Origin: Nocardia aurantia
GTDB lineage: Bacteria > Actinomycetota > Actinomycetes > Mycobacteriales > Mycobacteriaceae
Assembly: GCF_009604425.1 (NCBI RefSeq)
Contig: NZ_WEGI01000012.1
Location: 248,001 to 312,000, forward strand
Direction: 5' to 3'
Length of the DNA: 64,000 bases
Numbering within the stretch: position 1 is the stretch's first letter; each line of letters begins with the position of its first letter. Made by a program: the position numbers and the translations under genes. Positions 56,346-64,000 of the stretch are shown here, piece by piece. The notes beneath the pieces are model-generated. The model was given only the letters and a program-made list of their open reading frames with translations. It was not told the DNA's origin and searched no databases.

Positions 56346-57116
56346 CTAATCGCGCGATGGCGCCGGTTGACAGTGGGGACAGAAGTAGATGCCGCGCTCG
56401 GCCCGCTCGGCGTGATCATCCGCCAGCAGGTGCACGACCATGCCGTTGCCACAGCGGCGGCACGGTTGCCGCTGGCGTCCGTAGGCCAGTGCTCGCCACG
56501 GGGGCTCATGCGCTGCTTTCGTCAGCACCCGCTGTGCTTCGTCGACCAGCCCCGGCAGATCCGGGACGTCGCCGACCGGGGTCGCCGGGTGCACCCGCCG
56601 CAGATAGCAGATCTCACTGCGATAGATGTTCCCGATGCCCGCCAGATTGCGCTGCTCCAGCAAGGCCAGCCCGATCGGCCGCCCGGGCTCCGCACTCAGA
56701 CGCCGAACCGCTTCCGCCGCATCCCAATTCGGACCCAGCAGATCCGGGCCGAGGTGATCGGTGGCGGTATGCTCGTCCGCCCGCGGCAACACCTCCACCA
56801 GCCCGAGCGAGAACCCCACCGCCTCAGCGCCCTCGACCCCCAGGATCAGCCGCGCCGTGAAGCCCGGCTTCGTCCAGCGCTGCCCGGTCCGATACACCCG
56901 CCACACCCCCTCCATCTTCAGATGGGTGTGGATGCTGACCCGAGGCGTCCGGACGAACAGATGCTTCCCGTAACTGCCGACACTCTCGACCACCTCGCCC
57001 CGCAGATTCAGCGTCGCATAGCGCGGCACCCGGAAGTCGGTGCGAACCAGCTCCCGACCGGCCAGCGCCGTCCGCAACCGCGCCGCCGCAAGGTAGACGG
57101 TGTCACCTTCGGGCAT
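56346..57116 (-). CDS. nei: DNA glycosylase/AP lyase of the Fpg/Nei family (Nei2-like)
   Basis: A 256-residue glycosylase removing oxidised bases. It starts MPEGDTVY (catalytic Pro2-Glu3 after Met removal), has the central RNLAGIGNIYRSEICYLRRVHPATPVG helix-two-turn-helix, and a C-terminal zinc finger (QPCRRCGNGMVVHLL...IYFCPHCQ). This is endonuclease VIII type as in Rv3297. ATG 57116 lies 6 nt after TAGCGT on the minus strand, so the mRNA is probably leaderless. It is near lhr, as in M. tuberculosis. Confidence 0.93.
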   Translation of the reverse strand: MPEGDTVYLAAARLRTALAGRELVRTDFRVPRYATLNLRGEVVESVGSYGKHLFVRTPRVSIHTHLKMEGVWRVYRTGQRWTKPGFTARLILGVEGAEAVGFSLGLVEVLPRADEHTATDHLGPDLLGPNWDAAEAVRRLSAEPGRPIGLALLEQRNLAGIGNIYRSEICYLRRVHPATPVGDVPDLPGLVDEAQRVLTKAAHEPPWRALAYGRQRQPCRRCGNGMVVHLLADDHAERAERGIYFCPHCQPAPSRD

Positions 57117-57122
57117 ACGCCG

Positions 57123-57128
57123 ACGCTA
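57123..57128 (-). promoter_or_regulatory. Leaderless -10 element of nei
   Basis: TAGCGT on the minus strand, then 6 nt (CGGCGT) and ATG 57116. Confidence 0.65.
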
Positions 57129-57275
57129 GCACCGGGCAGACAACCGCCCTCACCCACCGGACCGGCGGCCGAGCTCGCGGCCGTCCGGCGCGCGGCCTTC
57201 GCCGCGCGCCGCCGCAGTAGTAGTCGATCGGGACGATGCGTGGGGCCTGCCACTCGCTGGGTGTGTTGCGATCGT

Positions 57276-57347
57276 CCGTGCTGCCGTGCTGCCGTGCTGC
57301 CGTGCTGCCGTGCTGCCGTGCTGCCGTGCTGCCGTGCTGCCGTGCTG
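57276..57347. repeat. 8-bp VNTR, nine exact copies of CCGTGCTG
   Basis: Nine perfect copies run without interruption from 57276 to 57347, with a partial CCG after. It lies between nei (promoter side) and the end of the MerR-family gene. Unit length is not a multiple of three, so gain or loss of a copy shifts any frame across it; I see no gene that spans it. Confidence 0.95.
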
Positions 57348-57391
57348 CCGAACCGCCGAGCTGGGTGTGCTTCGGACCGGTGGGGCGTAGG

Positions 57392-58330
57392 TCACCAGCG
57401 GTGGGCCTGGTCGGCTGTGCTGTGGACCAGCGCGCTGAAGACCCAGTGGTGGGCCCGCCCGACCGTGACGCGCGGGCCGAGGAATCGGCCCGTGAGCGCC
57501 CAGTAGCGATGGATCCGCCGGTCCGTGTCGGTGGCTCCGGTCAGCAATTGCCGGCGGAAGCGCGTAGAATCACGGTCGCCGCGGGCATCCGCGTGCGCGC
57601 CGACGAAGCGATCGAGTTCGTCGCCGCCGCGCGGCGGCACCCCGTCCGCCACGAGTGCCGCCACCTCCGTCATGATCTCACCCACCTCGGCGTAGAGACC
57701 GCGCCGGTCTCGGATCAGGTCCGGGCGCCCGCGCCAGAGTTGTTGCCGCACCGCCGTGTGCATATCCGGATCGGCGGCGATCGCGGCCAGCTCGGCATAG
57801 GCGACGACCTCGTCTGCGGTCGGATTCGCAAGTGGCGCAGGGACATTCCAGTACAGGTAGATGTCGAGATCGCTGCCGGAAATCGGTGCCAGGATGCGTC
57901 GCCAGAATCGCAGGAGGCAGTCGTGCGCCGCCGTACCGTCTCCGGCGGCCGCCAGTAGTGCGAGCCGTTCGGCTCGGTGTGCCGGACCGGCCGCAGCGAC
58001 CGCCCGCAGCGCGGACCGGCGCCATGCCAGGGACCTGAATTCGACGTCGAGCCGGTCACTTTCAGCGGCGGCCGTCTCGGCGATCGAGCGCTCTCCGCGC
58101 AGCACCTCCGTGATCGAACCCAGCCCGAGGCCGAGGGCCCGTAACCGCCGTACCAGCAGCAGCCGCTCGGTGGCGCTGCCGGCCTCGAACATCCGATGCC
58201 CACCGGCGCTGCGGCCGGACTCCAGAATGCCCTCGTCGCAATAGAACCGGATCGTGCGCACCGCGAGTCCGGTGCGCCGCGCCAACTCTCCGATGCTCAC
58301 GAGCGCGCTGGGCTGTGTGTCGTCCGTCAC
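57392..58330 (-). CDS. MerR-family transcriptional regulator
   Basis: A 312-residue regulator with a MerR winged helix at the N-terminus (VSIGELARRTGLAVRTIRFYCDEGILESGRSAGGHRMFEAGSATERLLLVRRLRALGLGLGSI) and a long helical effector domain (about 100-312) with many Trp and Arg (LLRFWRRILAPISGSDLDIYLYW) of no recognised type. GTG 58330 is chosen, with GGAGGT 10 nt upstream; the frame continues upstream across the putative operator. It is divergent from an acyl carrier protein gene, with a palindrome between them. Confidence 0.85.
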   Translation of the reverse strand: MTDDTQPSALVSIGELARRTGLAVRTIRFYCDEGILESGRSAGGHRMFEAGSATERLLLVRRLRALGLGLGSITEVLRGERSIAETAAAESDRLDVEFRSLAWRRSALRAVAAAGPAHRAERLALLAAAGDGTAAHDCLLRFWRRILAPISGSDLDIYLYWNVPAPLANPTADEVVAYAELAAIAADPDMHTAVRQQLWRGRPDLIRDRRGLYAEVGEIMTEVAALVADGVPPRGGDELDRFVGAHADARGDRDSTRFRRQLLTGATDTDRRIHRYWALTGRFLGPRVTVGRAHHWVFSALVHSTADQAHRW

Positions 58331-58340
58331 AACGTGTAGA

Positions 58341-58360
58341 ACCTCCACCCCGGTGGAGCT
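58341..58360. promoter_or_regulatory. MerR-type operator between merR and ACP genes
   Basis: CTCCACC (58343-58349) and GGTGGAG (58352-58358) form a 7-bp inverted repeat with a 2-bp centre, inside the 20-bp ACCTCCACCCCGGTGGAGCT. TAGCGT (58363-58368) on the plus strand follows and could be the -10 of the ACP gene. A palindrome within the spacer is the standard MerR geometry. Confidence 0.6.
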
Positions 58361-58447
58361 CTTAGCGTACCGGTACCGCCGCCGCGGCCCTCGCATTCAC
58401 GAAAGGGTTTCGGCGGGTGCATATTCCAATCAGCGAAAGAGTGAACC

Positions 58448-58747
58448 GTGCCAATCACCCAGCAGGAAATCGTCGCCGGTATCGCGGAGATCATCGAGGA
58501 GGTAACCGGTATCGACCCGTCGGAGGTGATGGTCGGCAAATCCTTCGTCGACGACTTGGACATCGACTCGCTGTCGCTGGTCGAGATCGCCGTACAACTG
58601 GAGGACAAGTATCGCGTGAAGGTCCCGGATGAGGATCTGGCGAATCTGCGAACCGTCGCCGACGCGGTCGCCTACGTCCAGAAGATGGCGGCCGAGACGC
58701 CGCAACTCACCGACACGCCGGAATACGAGGACGGCGGGGCCAATTGA
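58448..58747 (+). CDS. Acyl carrier protein
   Basis: A 99-residue type II ACP, acidic, with the phosphopantetheine attachment Ser41 in DDLDIDSLSLVEIAVQLEDKY. Helices at 5-20, 41-55 and 70-82 match the four-helix fold. The C-terminus is extended by about 15 residues (ETPQLTDTPEYEDGG). GTG 58448 with GAAAGAG at 7 nt. No ketosynthase or ligase is adjacent, so it is either a dedicated carrier for a small pathway or the housekeeping ACP under MerR control; the latter is less likely given the long regulator. Confidence 0.88.
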   Translation: MPITQQEIVAGIAEIIEEVTGIDPSEVMVGKSFVDDLDIDSLSLVEIAVQLEDKYRVKVPDEDLANLRTVADAVAYVQKMAAETPQLTDTPEYEDGGAN

Positions 58748-58784
58748 GCTCCGGTCGGCCGGCCCACCTCGGGACGGTGTACCG

Positions 58785-59234
58785 ATGATCGCCGACCCGC
58801 AGTCGAATCCCGCCGCCGTCGAGCTCGGCAACTTCTTTCCCCGGCCGCCGGTCGCAGTCTGGCGCGCTTTGACCGAGCCGGATCTGCTGGCGCGGTGGCT
58901 GCTTCGGCCGACCGGCTTCGAGCCCTCGGCCGGAACCCGCTTCCGATTCACCGCCGCCGTCTCCGAGGTCGACGAGGTGACCTGTGAAGTGCTGGCTGCC
59001 AGGCCATTCGAGCAGTTGACGTACAGCTGGACCTATTCGCGGGCCGCGCATCCCACCCCGTGGATCGTCGACTGGGCACTGTGGCCGCAGGGCCGGGGCA
59101 CCCGACTGTTGCTGACGCACACCGGTTTCGACATCGCGGACCGCCGGCAGCGGATGGTCCGCAACGCCATGGAGCGTGGCTGGAAACGCCGCGTCCTGCC
59201 ACGACTCGAGGAGGTGATGCGACCATCCGGGTGA
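58785..59234 (+). CDS. SRPBCC (AHSA1/CalC-like) protein
   Basis: A 149-residue helix-grip protein: FFPRPPVAVWRALTEPDLLARWLLRPTGFEPSAGTRFRF at the start, EVTCEVLAARPFEQLTYSWTY, RGTRLLLTHTGFDIADRRQRMVRNAMERGWKRRVLPRLEEVM at the end. This pattern is that of the AHSA1/CalC family. It lies 37 bp after the ACP gene, and together they may handle a hydrophobic acyl product; that is inference. ATG 58785 has no strong ribosome site. Confidence 0.82.
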   Translation: MIADPQSNPAAVELGNFFPRPPVAVWRALTEPDLLARWLLRPTGFEPSAGTRFRFTAAVSEVDEVTCEVLAARPFEQLTYSWTYSRAAHPTPWIVDWALWPQGRGTRLLLTHTGFDIADRRQRMVRNAMERGWKRRVLPRLEEVMRPSG

Positions 59235-59266
59235 GATGGGCGGAGACGGCGTGGTCGTCCGGTGGC

Positions 59267-59425
59267 ATGTCTGCCGATCGTGCCGCGCGGGAGGACCCGT
59301 TCGCATGCTTGGCCGGTCAGGTCGGCAATCAGATCGCAATCGCGGTCGTAGTGCGGGATCGTCAACCCGGATCGTTCGGCGGTGGCCGTGATGATCGAGT
59401 GCGGGATCTGCCGGTCGCGAAACCC
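59267..59425 (-). pseudogene. C-terminal remnant of a VapC-type PIN-domain toxin
   Basis: Read on the minus strand, about 53 codons give GFRDRQIPHSIITATAERSG, then LTIPHYDRDCDLIADLTGQ, ACERVLPRGTIG. This is the hallmark end of actinobacterial VapC toxins (IPDxIIAATAxxxGLTxxHYDRDFDLIAxxTGQPxExVxPRGS). The N-terminal two-thirds, with the first PIN acidic residues, is missing because the fragment abuts the lhr stop codon (59439), and its own stop is lost. No vapB is adjacent. It is a decayed relic. Confidence 0.7.
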
Positions 59426-59438
59426 GGCCGCTCTTGGT

Positions 59439-62400
59439 CTACGGCCGCCCGCGCAGGCGCAGGCCGCGGGGGGTGTTGGCGAAGCCGGCGGCGGTGAGCA
59501 GGGGGGCGAACGGGCTGCCGTGGACGGATTCGCCGTCGACGCGGTCGATGACCAGTGCGTCGACGCGGCGGTCGTGGACCAGGGCGGCGAGTGCGGTGGC
59601 GGCGTCGGTGCGGATCTGCGGGTCCTCGGTGAAGGTGAGCAGGGTCTTGCCGCCGCGTTCGAGGTAGAGGGTCAGTTCGCCGCCGACCAGGACGACGATC
59701 GCGCCCGCCTTGCGGCCGGGACGGTGACCCGCCGATTCGGGGGCGCCCTTCGGCCAGGGCAGGGCGGCGCCGTACGGGTTGGCCGGATCGCAGGCGGCCA
59801 GGGCGAGCACCGGGGCGGGGGCGTGCTCGGGCCGTTCGACATCGAACGAGCGCAGCCGGTCGACCACGTCGGTGGTGGAGAACTGTGCGCCGCCGAGGGA
59901 GTCGACGAAGTAGCCGCGGCGGCATCGGCCGCGGTCCTCGAATTCGGTGAGCACCCGGTACATCAGCGCGAATCCGCCCGGTACCCCCTCGCTCTGGACG
60001 GGGCCCCGGGTCAGCACGCCGTACCGTTCGAGCAGCAGGTCGGCGGTGGCGTGTGCGCGAATCGTGTTGTCCGCCACCCGTTCCGGGAGCAGGGACCAGC
60101 GGCCCGCGACGGTCGGCGGGCCGGTCCGGGTCGGCATGGTGGTGCGCGGCAGGTAAGCCCGGCCGCGGGGGGTGCGTCGCGGGGCCCGATGCGCGGTGGT
60201 GCTGCGTGTGGTGCCGGACAGCAGCGCCCGGACCGGTGCGAACGTATCGCCGGACACGTATCCGGCCCAGACCAGGTCCCACAGCGCCGCCGCGACCGCG
60301 GTGTCGTCCAGCAGGCCGGTCGCGTCGGACAATTGCCGGAAGAAGTACGCGCCGGCCGGCATCGGCACGACCTGCCGGTCGGCGGGCGAATCATTCTGCG
60401 GGGCAGCGGTTTTCGGGACGATGGTGGCGCCGAGCGCCAGCAGTAGTGCGATCTGGGTCTCGGTGAGGTCGATCTCGTCCGGCGGGGCGAGGCTGAAGCC
60501 GGCGTGCTCGGCCGGATGCAGGGCGATCCAGCCGTCCTTGGCGGTGATCGAGCCGTGGCCGGACCAGAGCACCTCGCCGGTGGCCATCAGTTCGTCGAGC
60601 ATGGCCGGGGTGTAGTCGCGCACTCGTGACGGCAGGATCAGCGACTCCCAGGCCGAAGCCGGAATCGGCACGCCCGCAAGCTGTTCCACCACCGTGGCGA
60701 CGCCGTCGACCCCGCGCAGCTCGCCGGTGCCGACGTGCTGCCAGACCGGCAGGAACCGGGCCAGCGCCGCCGTCGCGACCGGCTCCACCTCCTTGCGCGC
60801 GGCCGCCAGCGACCGGCGTCGCAGCCGGCGCAGCACCTGCGTGTCGCACCATTCGCCGCCGCTCGTGCCGGGCGTGAATTCGCCCTCCACGACCCGCTTC
60901 TCGGCGGCCAGGCGATGCAGGGCGGTGGCGGCGACCGCCGGGCCGAGGCCGAAACGCCGGGCCACCGCCTCCGTCGCGAACGGGCCGTGGGTGCGGGCGT
61001 AGCGGCCGACCAGGTCGCCGAGCGGATCCGCGACCGGTTCGATGAACGCCGCCGGGGTGCCGATCGGCAGTGGTACGCCGAGGGCGTCCCGCAGCCGGGC
61101 CGCGTCCTCCACGGCGGCCCACCAGCGCGCACCGGCGAACGAAACCTCCAGTGCGCGCCGGGCTTTCGCCAACTCCGCGAACCAGGGGGCCGGATCCTCG
61201 GTACAGCGCAGCGCCGCCTCCGCCGCGGTCAGCGGGCCGAGCAGCCGCAGCAGATCGGCGAGGCCCTCGGCGTCGCGGGCCTGCCGCTCGGGGGTGAGAC
61301 GCTGCAACTCGTTTTCGGTGAGTTCCAGCACCGCCGGATCGAGCAGCTCCCGCAGCTCGACCCGGCCGAGCAGTTCGGCGAGCAGCCCGGAATCCAGCGA
61401 CAGCGCGGCTGCTCGTCGTTCGGCCAGCGGGCTGTCGCCCTCGTACATGAACTGCCCGATGTAGTCGAACAGCAGGGAGTTGGCGAACGGGGAGGGCGCT
61501 GCTGTCTCCACGGTCACCAGCCGCAGCTTGCGGCGGGCGATACCGACCAGCAGCTCACGCAGCGACGGCAGGTCGTACACGTCCTGCAGGCACTCCCGCA
61601 CGGTCTCCAGCAGGATCGGGAAATCGGGGAACTTGCGGGCCACATCGAGCAGTTGCGCCGCACGCTGCCGCTGCTGCCACAGGGGCGCCCGTCGGCCGGG
61701 ATCGCGGCGGGGCAGCAACAGCGCCCGGGCCGCGCACTCCCGGAACCGGGAGGCGAACAGCGCCGAGCTGCCGACCTGTTCGGTGACGATCTCATCGATC
61801 TCGTCGGGCTCGAACACGAACAGCTCCGGCCCCGGCGGATCGTCGGTGGTGTCGGGCAGCCGCACCACGATGCCGTCGTCGGACGCGGTCGGCGCCGCAT
61901 CCACCCCGAACCGTTCCCGCAGCCGCGACCCGACCGCCAGTGCCCACGGTGCGTGCACCGGCAATCCGTACGGCGAGTGCAGCACCAGCCGCCAGTCACC
62001 CAACTCGTCCCGGAAGCGCTCCACCACCAGCGTCCGATCGGTCGGCAACTGACCGGTGGCGGCCTGCTGTTCACGCAGCAGCGCAACGAGATTCGAGGTC
62101 GCGAAGGCGTCCAGTCCCGCGCCCCGGGTCACCTGCTCGAGCAGGTCCAGGTCACCGCCGGCCGCGCGTGGGGGCACCCGAACTGAACCGGATCGCGGTG
62201 CGGCGCCTTTCGCTGCCGCGCCGGGCCGCCGCCGACTCGGCGCATGTGATTCGATCGGTGGCGCGAAGACGCTGGCCTCGATGTTGGTGCGCTCGTGCGG
62301 TGTGTCCGAATCGGAAAGTGGCGCAAGGCTTTCGGCGTCATCCCGCCGGCCCGCCGCATCGGCGGGGAAGGGCGCGAGACCCCCGACTTCGCCGTCCGCC

Positions 62401-64000
62401 TGGTTCGTCACGTCCGGCTGGGGATGCGCCGTCGGGCCCGCGGCCTCGCTGTCGGTCCGCTGGTTCGTTGCGCGCGACTGGAGGTCCGATGCGGGACCTT
62501 CGGTTTCGGCGCTCCGGCGGTTCGGTGCGTCCGATCCGCCCACCGGCGTGCTTTTTCCGGCGCCGGTACCGAACGGCCGCTGCGGCGCTTCGGATTCGGC
62601 GAACGGCGCGGAGCTTCCGGCCTCGGTGTCGAGCCGCTCGATCAGCGCGTCGACGTCCGCGGCCTTGGCCCGCTCGACCGCCTGCCCGGCGGTTCGCACG
62701 AATTCGCCGAGGGCGGCGCCCAATTCGGCGGGGCGGCCCAGGGAATCGCCGTGCCAGAACGGTAATCGTCCCGGTAGCCCGAACGCGGGGGAGACCAGCA
62801 CGCGGTCGTGGGTGATCTCCTCGATGCGCCAACTGGTGGCGCCGAGGGCGAACACGTCGCCGACCCGGGATTCGTAGACCATCTCCTCGTCGAGTTCGCC
62901 TACGCGAGAAGCCCGTTCGCCGACCATGAACACAGGGAACAGCCCGCGATCGGGGATCGCGCCGCCCGAGGTGACCGCGAGGCGTTGTGCCCCGGGGCGG
63001 CCGGCGAGGGTGCCCGCGTCGCGGTCCCACACCAGTCGCGGCCGCAACTCGGCGAATTCGTCGGACGGATAGCGGCCCGACAGCAGGTCCAGCACCGATT
63101 CGTAGGCCGAACGCGGCAGCGCCGCATAGCTGCCCGTGCCGCGGACGGTCTCGAACCAGGCGTCGACATCGATCGGTTCCAGCGCACAGGCGGCGACGGT
63201 CTGCTGGGCCAGGATGTCCAGGGGGTGCGCGGGCACGTCGAGTCGTTCGATCTGCCCGGCCGTCATCCGCATCGACGCCACCGCGCAGTGCACCACGTCG
63301 GTGCGGTGCTTCGGGAAGATCACCCCGCGCGAGATCTCGCCGACCTGATGTCCGGCCCGGCCGACCCGCTGCAGCCCGCTGGCAACCGACGGCGGCGCCT
63401 CCACCTGTACCACCAGATCGACCGCGCCCATGTCGATCCCGAGTTCCAGGCTACTGGTCGCGACGACACAGCGCAGCCGCCCGGTCTTCAGATCGTCCTC
63501 GATGATCGCGCGCTGTTCCTTGCTGACCGAGCCGTGATGCGCGCGGGCCAGCAGCGGAGCGGCGCCGTGCGACACCTCGGTGGTCGCGCCCAGCTGGGCC
63601 GGCGGCGCGTGGGTCCGGGAGACCGGCTCGGCGGGCTCGCCGGATTCGCCGACTCCCAGCCGCTCGGCGTACGACTCGTTGAGCCGGGCCGTGAGCCGCT
63701 CGGCGAGCCGGCGGGAGTTGGCGAACACGATCGAGGACCGATGGTCGAGCACCAGATCGACGATCGCCGAATCGACATGTGGCCAGATGGAACCCGGCTG
63801 GGTGGAATCGCCCGCGGGATCCGGCTCGGTCATGTCGGGGATCGGCACGCGGACCGAGAGGTCGAAGGTCTTCGGGGCCGGTGGCGCGACGATCGTGATC
63901 GGCGCGGGACCGACCAGGAACCGGCCCACCTCCTCCGGCGGCCGCACGGTGGCCGACAGCCCGATCCGCTGGGCCGGCCGCTCGGTCAGCAGATCCAGCC
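59439..64000 (-). CDS. lhr: Lhr-family ATP-dependent helicase (N-terminus outside window)
   Basis: About 1,520 codons of a large SF2 helicase; the frame is open at the right edge, so Walker A and the DEAD-type box lie outside. The visible part opens at ERPAQRIGLSATVRPPEEVGRFL (motif III SAT), followed by VVATSSLELGIDMG (motif V) and LQRVGRAGHQ (motif VI), then the Lhr-core winged-helix and beta-barrel domains and the long C-terminal region to GLRLRGRP. Lhr unwinds 3'-5' and acts in mutagen resistance in mycobacteria. Codons for a low-complexity stretch rich in Ser, Ala, Pro, Glu and Arg (about 62165-62640) interrupt the core and look like an insertion relative to the usual protein. Confidence 0.93.
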   Translation of the reverse strand, partial: LDLLTERPAQRIGLSATVRPPEEVGRFLVGPAPITIVAPPAPKTFDLSVRVPIPDMTEPDPAGDSTQPGSIWPHVDSAIVDLVLDHRSSIVFANSRRLAERLTARLNESYAERLGVGESGEPAEPVSRTHAPPAQLGATTEVSHGAAPLLARAHHGSVSKEQRAIIEDDLKTGRLRCVVATSSLELGIDMGAVDLVVQVEAPPSVASGLQRVGRAGHQVGEISRGVIFPKHRTDVVHCAVASMRMTAGQIERLDVPAHPLDILAQQTVAACALEPIDVDAWFETVRGTGSYAALPRSAYESVLDLLSGRYPSDEFAELRPRLVWDRDAGTLAGRPGAQRLAVTSGGAIPDRGLFPVFMVGERASRVGELDEEMVYESRVGDVFALGATSWRIEEITHDRVLVSPAFGLPGRLPFWHGDSLGRPAELGAALGEFVRTAGQAVERAKAADVDALIERLDTEAGSSAPFAESEAPQRPFGTGAGKSTPVGGSDAPNRRSAETEGPASDLQSRATNQRTDSEAAGPTAHPQPDVTNQADGEVGGLAPFPADAAGRRDDAESLAPLSDSDTPHERTNIEASVFAPPIESHAPSRRRPGAAAKGAAPRSGSVRVPPRAAGGDLDLLEQVTRGAGLDAFATSNLVALLREQQAATGQLPTDRTLVVERFRDELGDWRLVLHSPYGLPVHAPWALAVGSRLRERFGVDAAPTASDDGIVVRLPDTTDDPPGPELFVFEPDEIDEIVTEQVGSSALFASRFRECAARALLLPRRDPGRRAPLWQQRQRAAQLLDVARKFPDFPILLETVRECLQDVYDLPSLRELLVGIARRKLRLVTVETAAPSPFANSLLFDYIGQFMYEGDSPLAERRAAALSLDSGLLAELLGRVELRELLDPAVLELTENELQRLTPERQARDAEGLADLLRLLGPLTAAEAALRCTEDPAPWFAELAKARRALEVSFAGARWWAAVEDAARLRDALGVPLPIGTPAAFIEPVADPLGDLVGRYARTHGPFATEAVARRFGLGPAVAATALHRLAAEKRVVEGEFTPGTSGGEWCDTQVLRRLRRRSLAAARKEVEPVATAALARFLPVWQHVGTGELRGVDGVATVVEQLAGVPIPASAWESLILPSRVRDYTPAMLDELMATGEVLWSGHGSITAKDGWIALHPAEHAGFSLAPPDEIDLTETQIALLLALGATIVPKTAAPQNDSPADRQVVPMPAGAYFFRQLSDATGLLDDTAVAAALWDLVWAGYVSGDTFAPVRALLSGTTRSTTAHRAPRRTPRGRAYLPRTTMPTRTGPPTVAGRWSLLPERVADNTIRAHATADLLLERYGVLTRGPVQSEGVPGGFALMYRVLTEFEDRGRCRRGYFVDSLGGAQFSTTDVVDRLRSFDVERPEHAPAPVLALAACDPANPYGAALPWPKGAPESAGHRPGRKAGAIVVLVGGELTLYLERGGKTLLTFTEDPQIRTDAATALAALVHDRRVDALVIDRVDGESVHGSPFAPLLTAAGFANTPRGLRLRGRP

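Noticed and set aside
57236..57958. A plus-strand ORF spanning the 8-bp VNTR (CCRAAVLP repeats) as a phase-variable gene
   Set aside because: Downstream it runs antisense to the MerR regulator, has no ribosome site, and its composition is that of a shadow frame.

Overview
The window is a stretch of high-GC actinobacterial chromosome, most likely from Nocardia or a close mycolic-acid-containing relative. The gene content and order (lhr, nei, glpD, lpdA, two M20 amidohydrolases, purine nucleoside phosphorylase, phosphomannomutase, upp, add, deoA, cdd, sdhCDAB, dacB, trpS, icd, metX, dnaE2) follow the Mycobacterium tuberculosis Rv3296-Rv3370 neighbourhood as I remember it. Added to this backbone are genes typical of Nocardia: a barnase-barstar pair, Pro/Gln-rich surface proteins and paired MFS-TetR efflux cassettes. 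Almost everything is protein-coding. I found no rRNA, tRNA, CRISPR array, insertion sequence or prophage.

Layout. 1-1.2 kb: 3' end of the error-prone polymerase gene dnaE2. 1.5-6.1 kb: a TPM-domain membrane protein, then a tightly overlapping three-gene cassette (small type VII secretion-like protein, long secreted GH19 muralytic-type protein, lipoprotein-like protein). 6.1-8.7 kb: TrmL, a DUF3017 membrane protein, and metX behind a SAM-IV riboswitch and a 46-codon small ORF. 8.7-12.6 kb: a divergent TetR/MFS efflux pair and icd. 12.6-19.4 kb: coiled-coil repeat protein, hydrolase, exonuclease III, secreted barnase with barstar, orphan RHH regulator, trpS, a YihY/BrkB membrane protein, and a Pro-rich membrane protein. 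19.5-24.3 kb: D-alanyl-D-alanine carboxypeptidase, a second MFS-TetR operon, an aromatic amino acid hydroxylase. 24.3-31.2 kb: sdhCDAB facing a nucleoside-salvage run (cdd, deoA, add). 31.2-34.7 kb: an Rv3311-type acidic protein, then a second secretion-linked peptidoglycan hydrolase cassette (EspC-like, NlpC/P60, two small partners). 34.8-44.4 kb: upp, TetR/hydrolase pair with tandem operators, pmm, pnp, RNase Z, a crotonase and two M20 amidohydrolases. 44.5-55 kb: gamma-glutamylcyclotransferase-like protein, LpdA, two repeat-rich proteins, an aminotransferase, glpK and glpD. 55-59.4 kb: an SRPBCC gene whose 3' end has been amplified into a 78-bp tandem array, nei, an 8-bp VNTR, a MerR/ACP/SRPBCC group and a vapC remnant. 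59.4-64 kb: lhr, running off the right edge.

How genes work together. cdd, deoA, add, pnp, upp and pmm form a salvage set for nucleosides, bases and sugar phosphates. glpK and glpD, divergently placed, convert glycerol to dihydroxyacetone phosphate. SDH, icd, LpdA and GlpD feed central carbon and electron flow. DnaE2, Xth, Nei and Lhr belong to DNA repair or tolerance. The two peptidoglycan hydrolase cassettes share an architecture: a small protein with a YxxxD/E signal, a 4-bp overlap, then a WxG-containing protein ending in a lytic domain. This suggests type VII export of cell-wall enzymes. Many genes begin exactly 6 (sometimes 7) nucleotides after a TANNNT-like hexamer, the geometry of leaderless transcripts common in actinobacteria.

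The items I rate most worth checking are the 78-bp array grown from a gene's own stop codon region, the GH19 secretion cassette with its lipoprotein, and the SAM-IV riboswitch reading into a translated small ORF coupled to metX.
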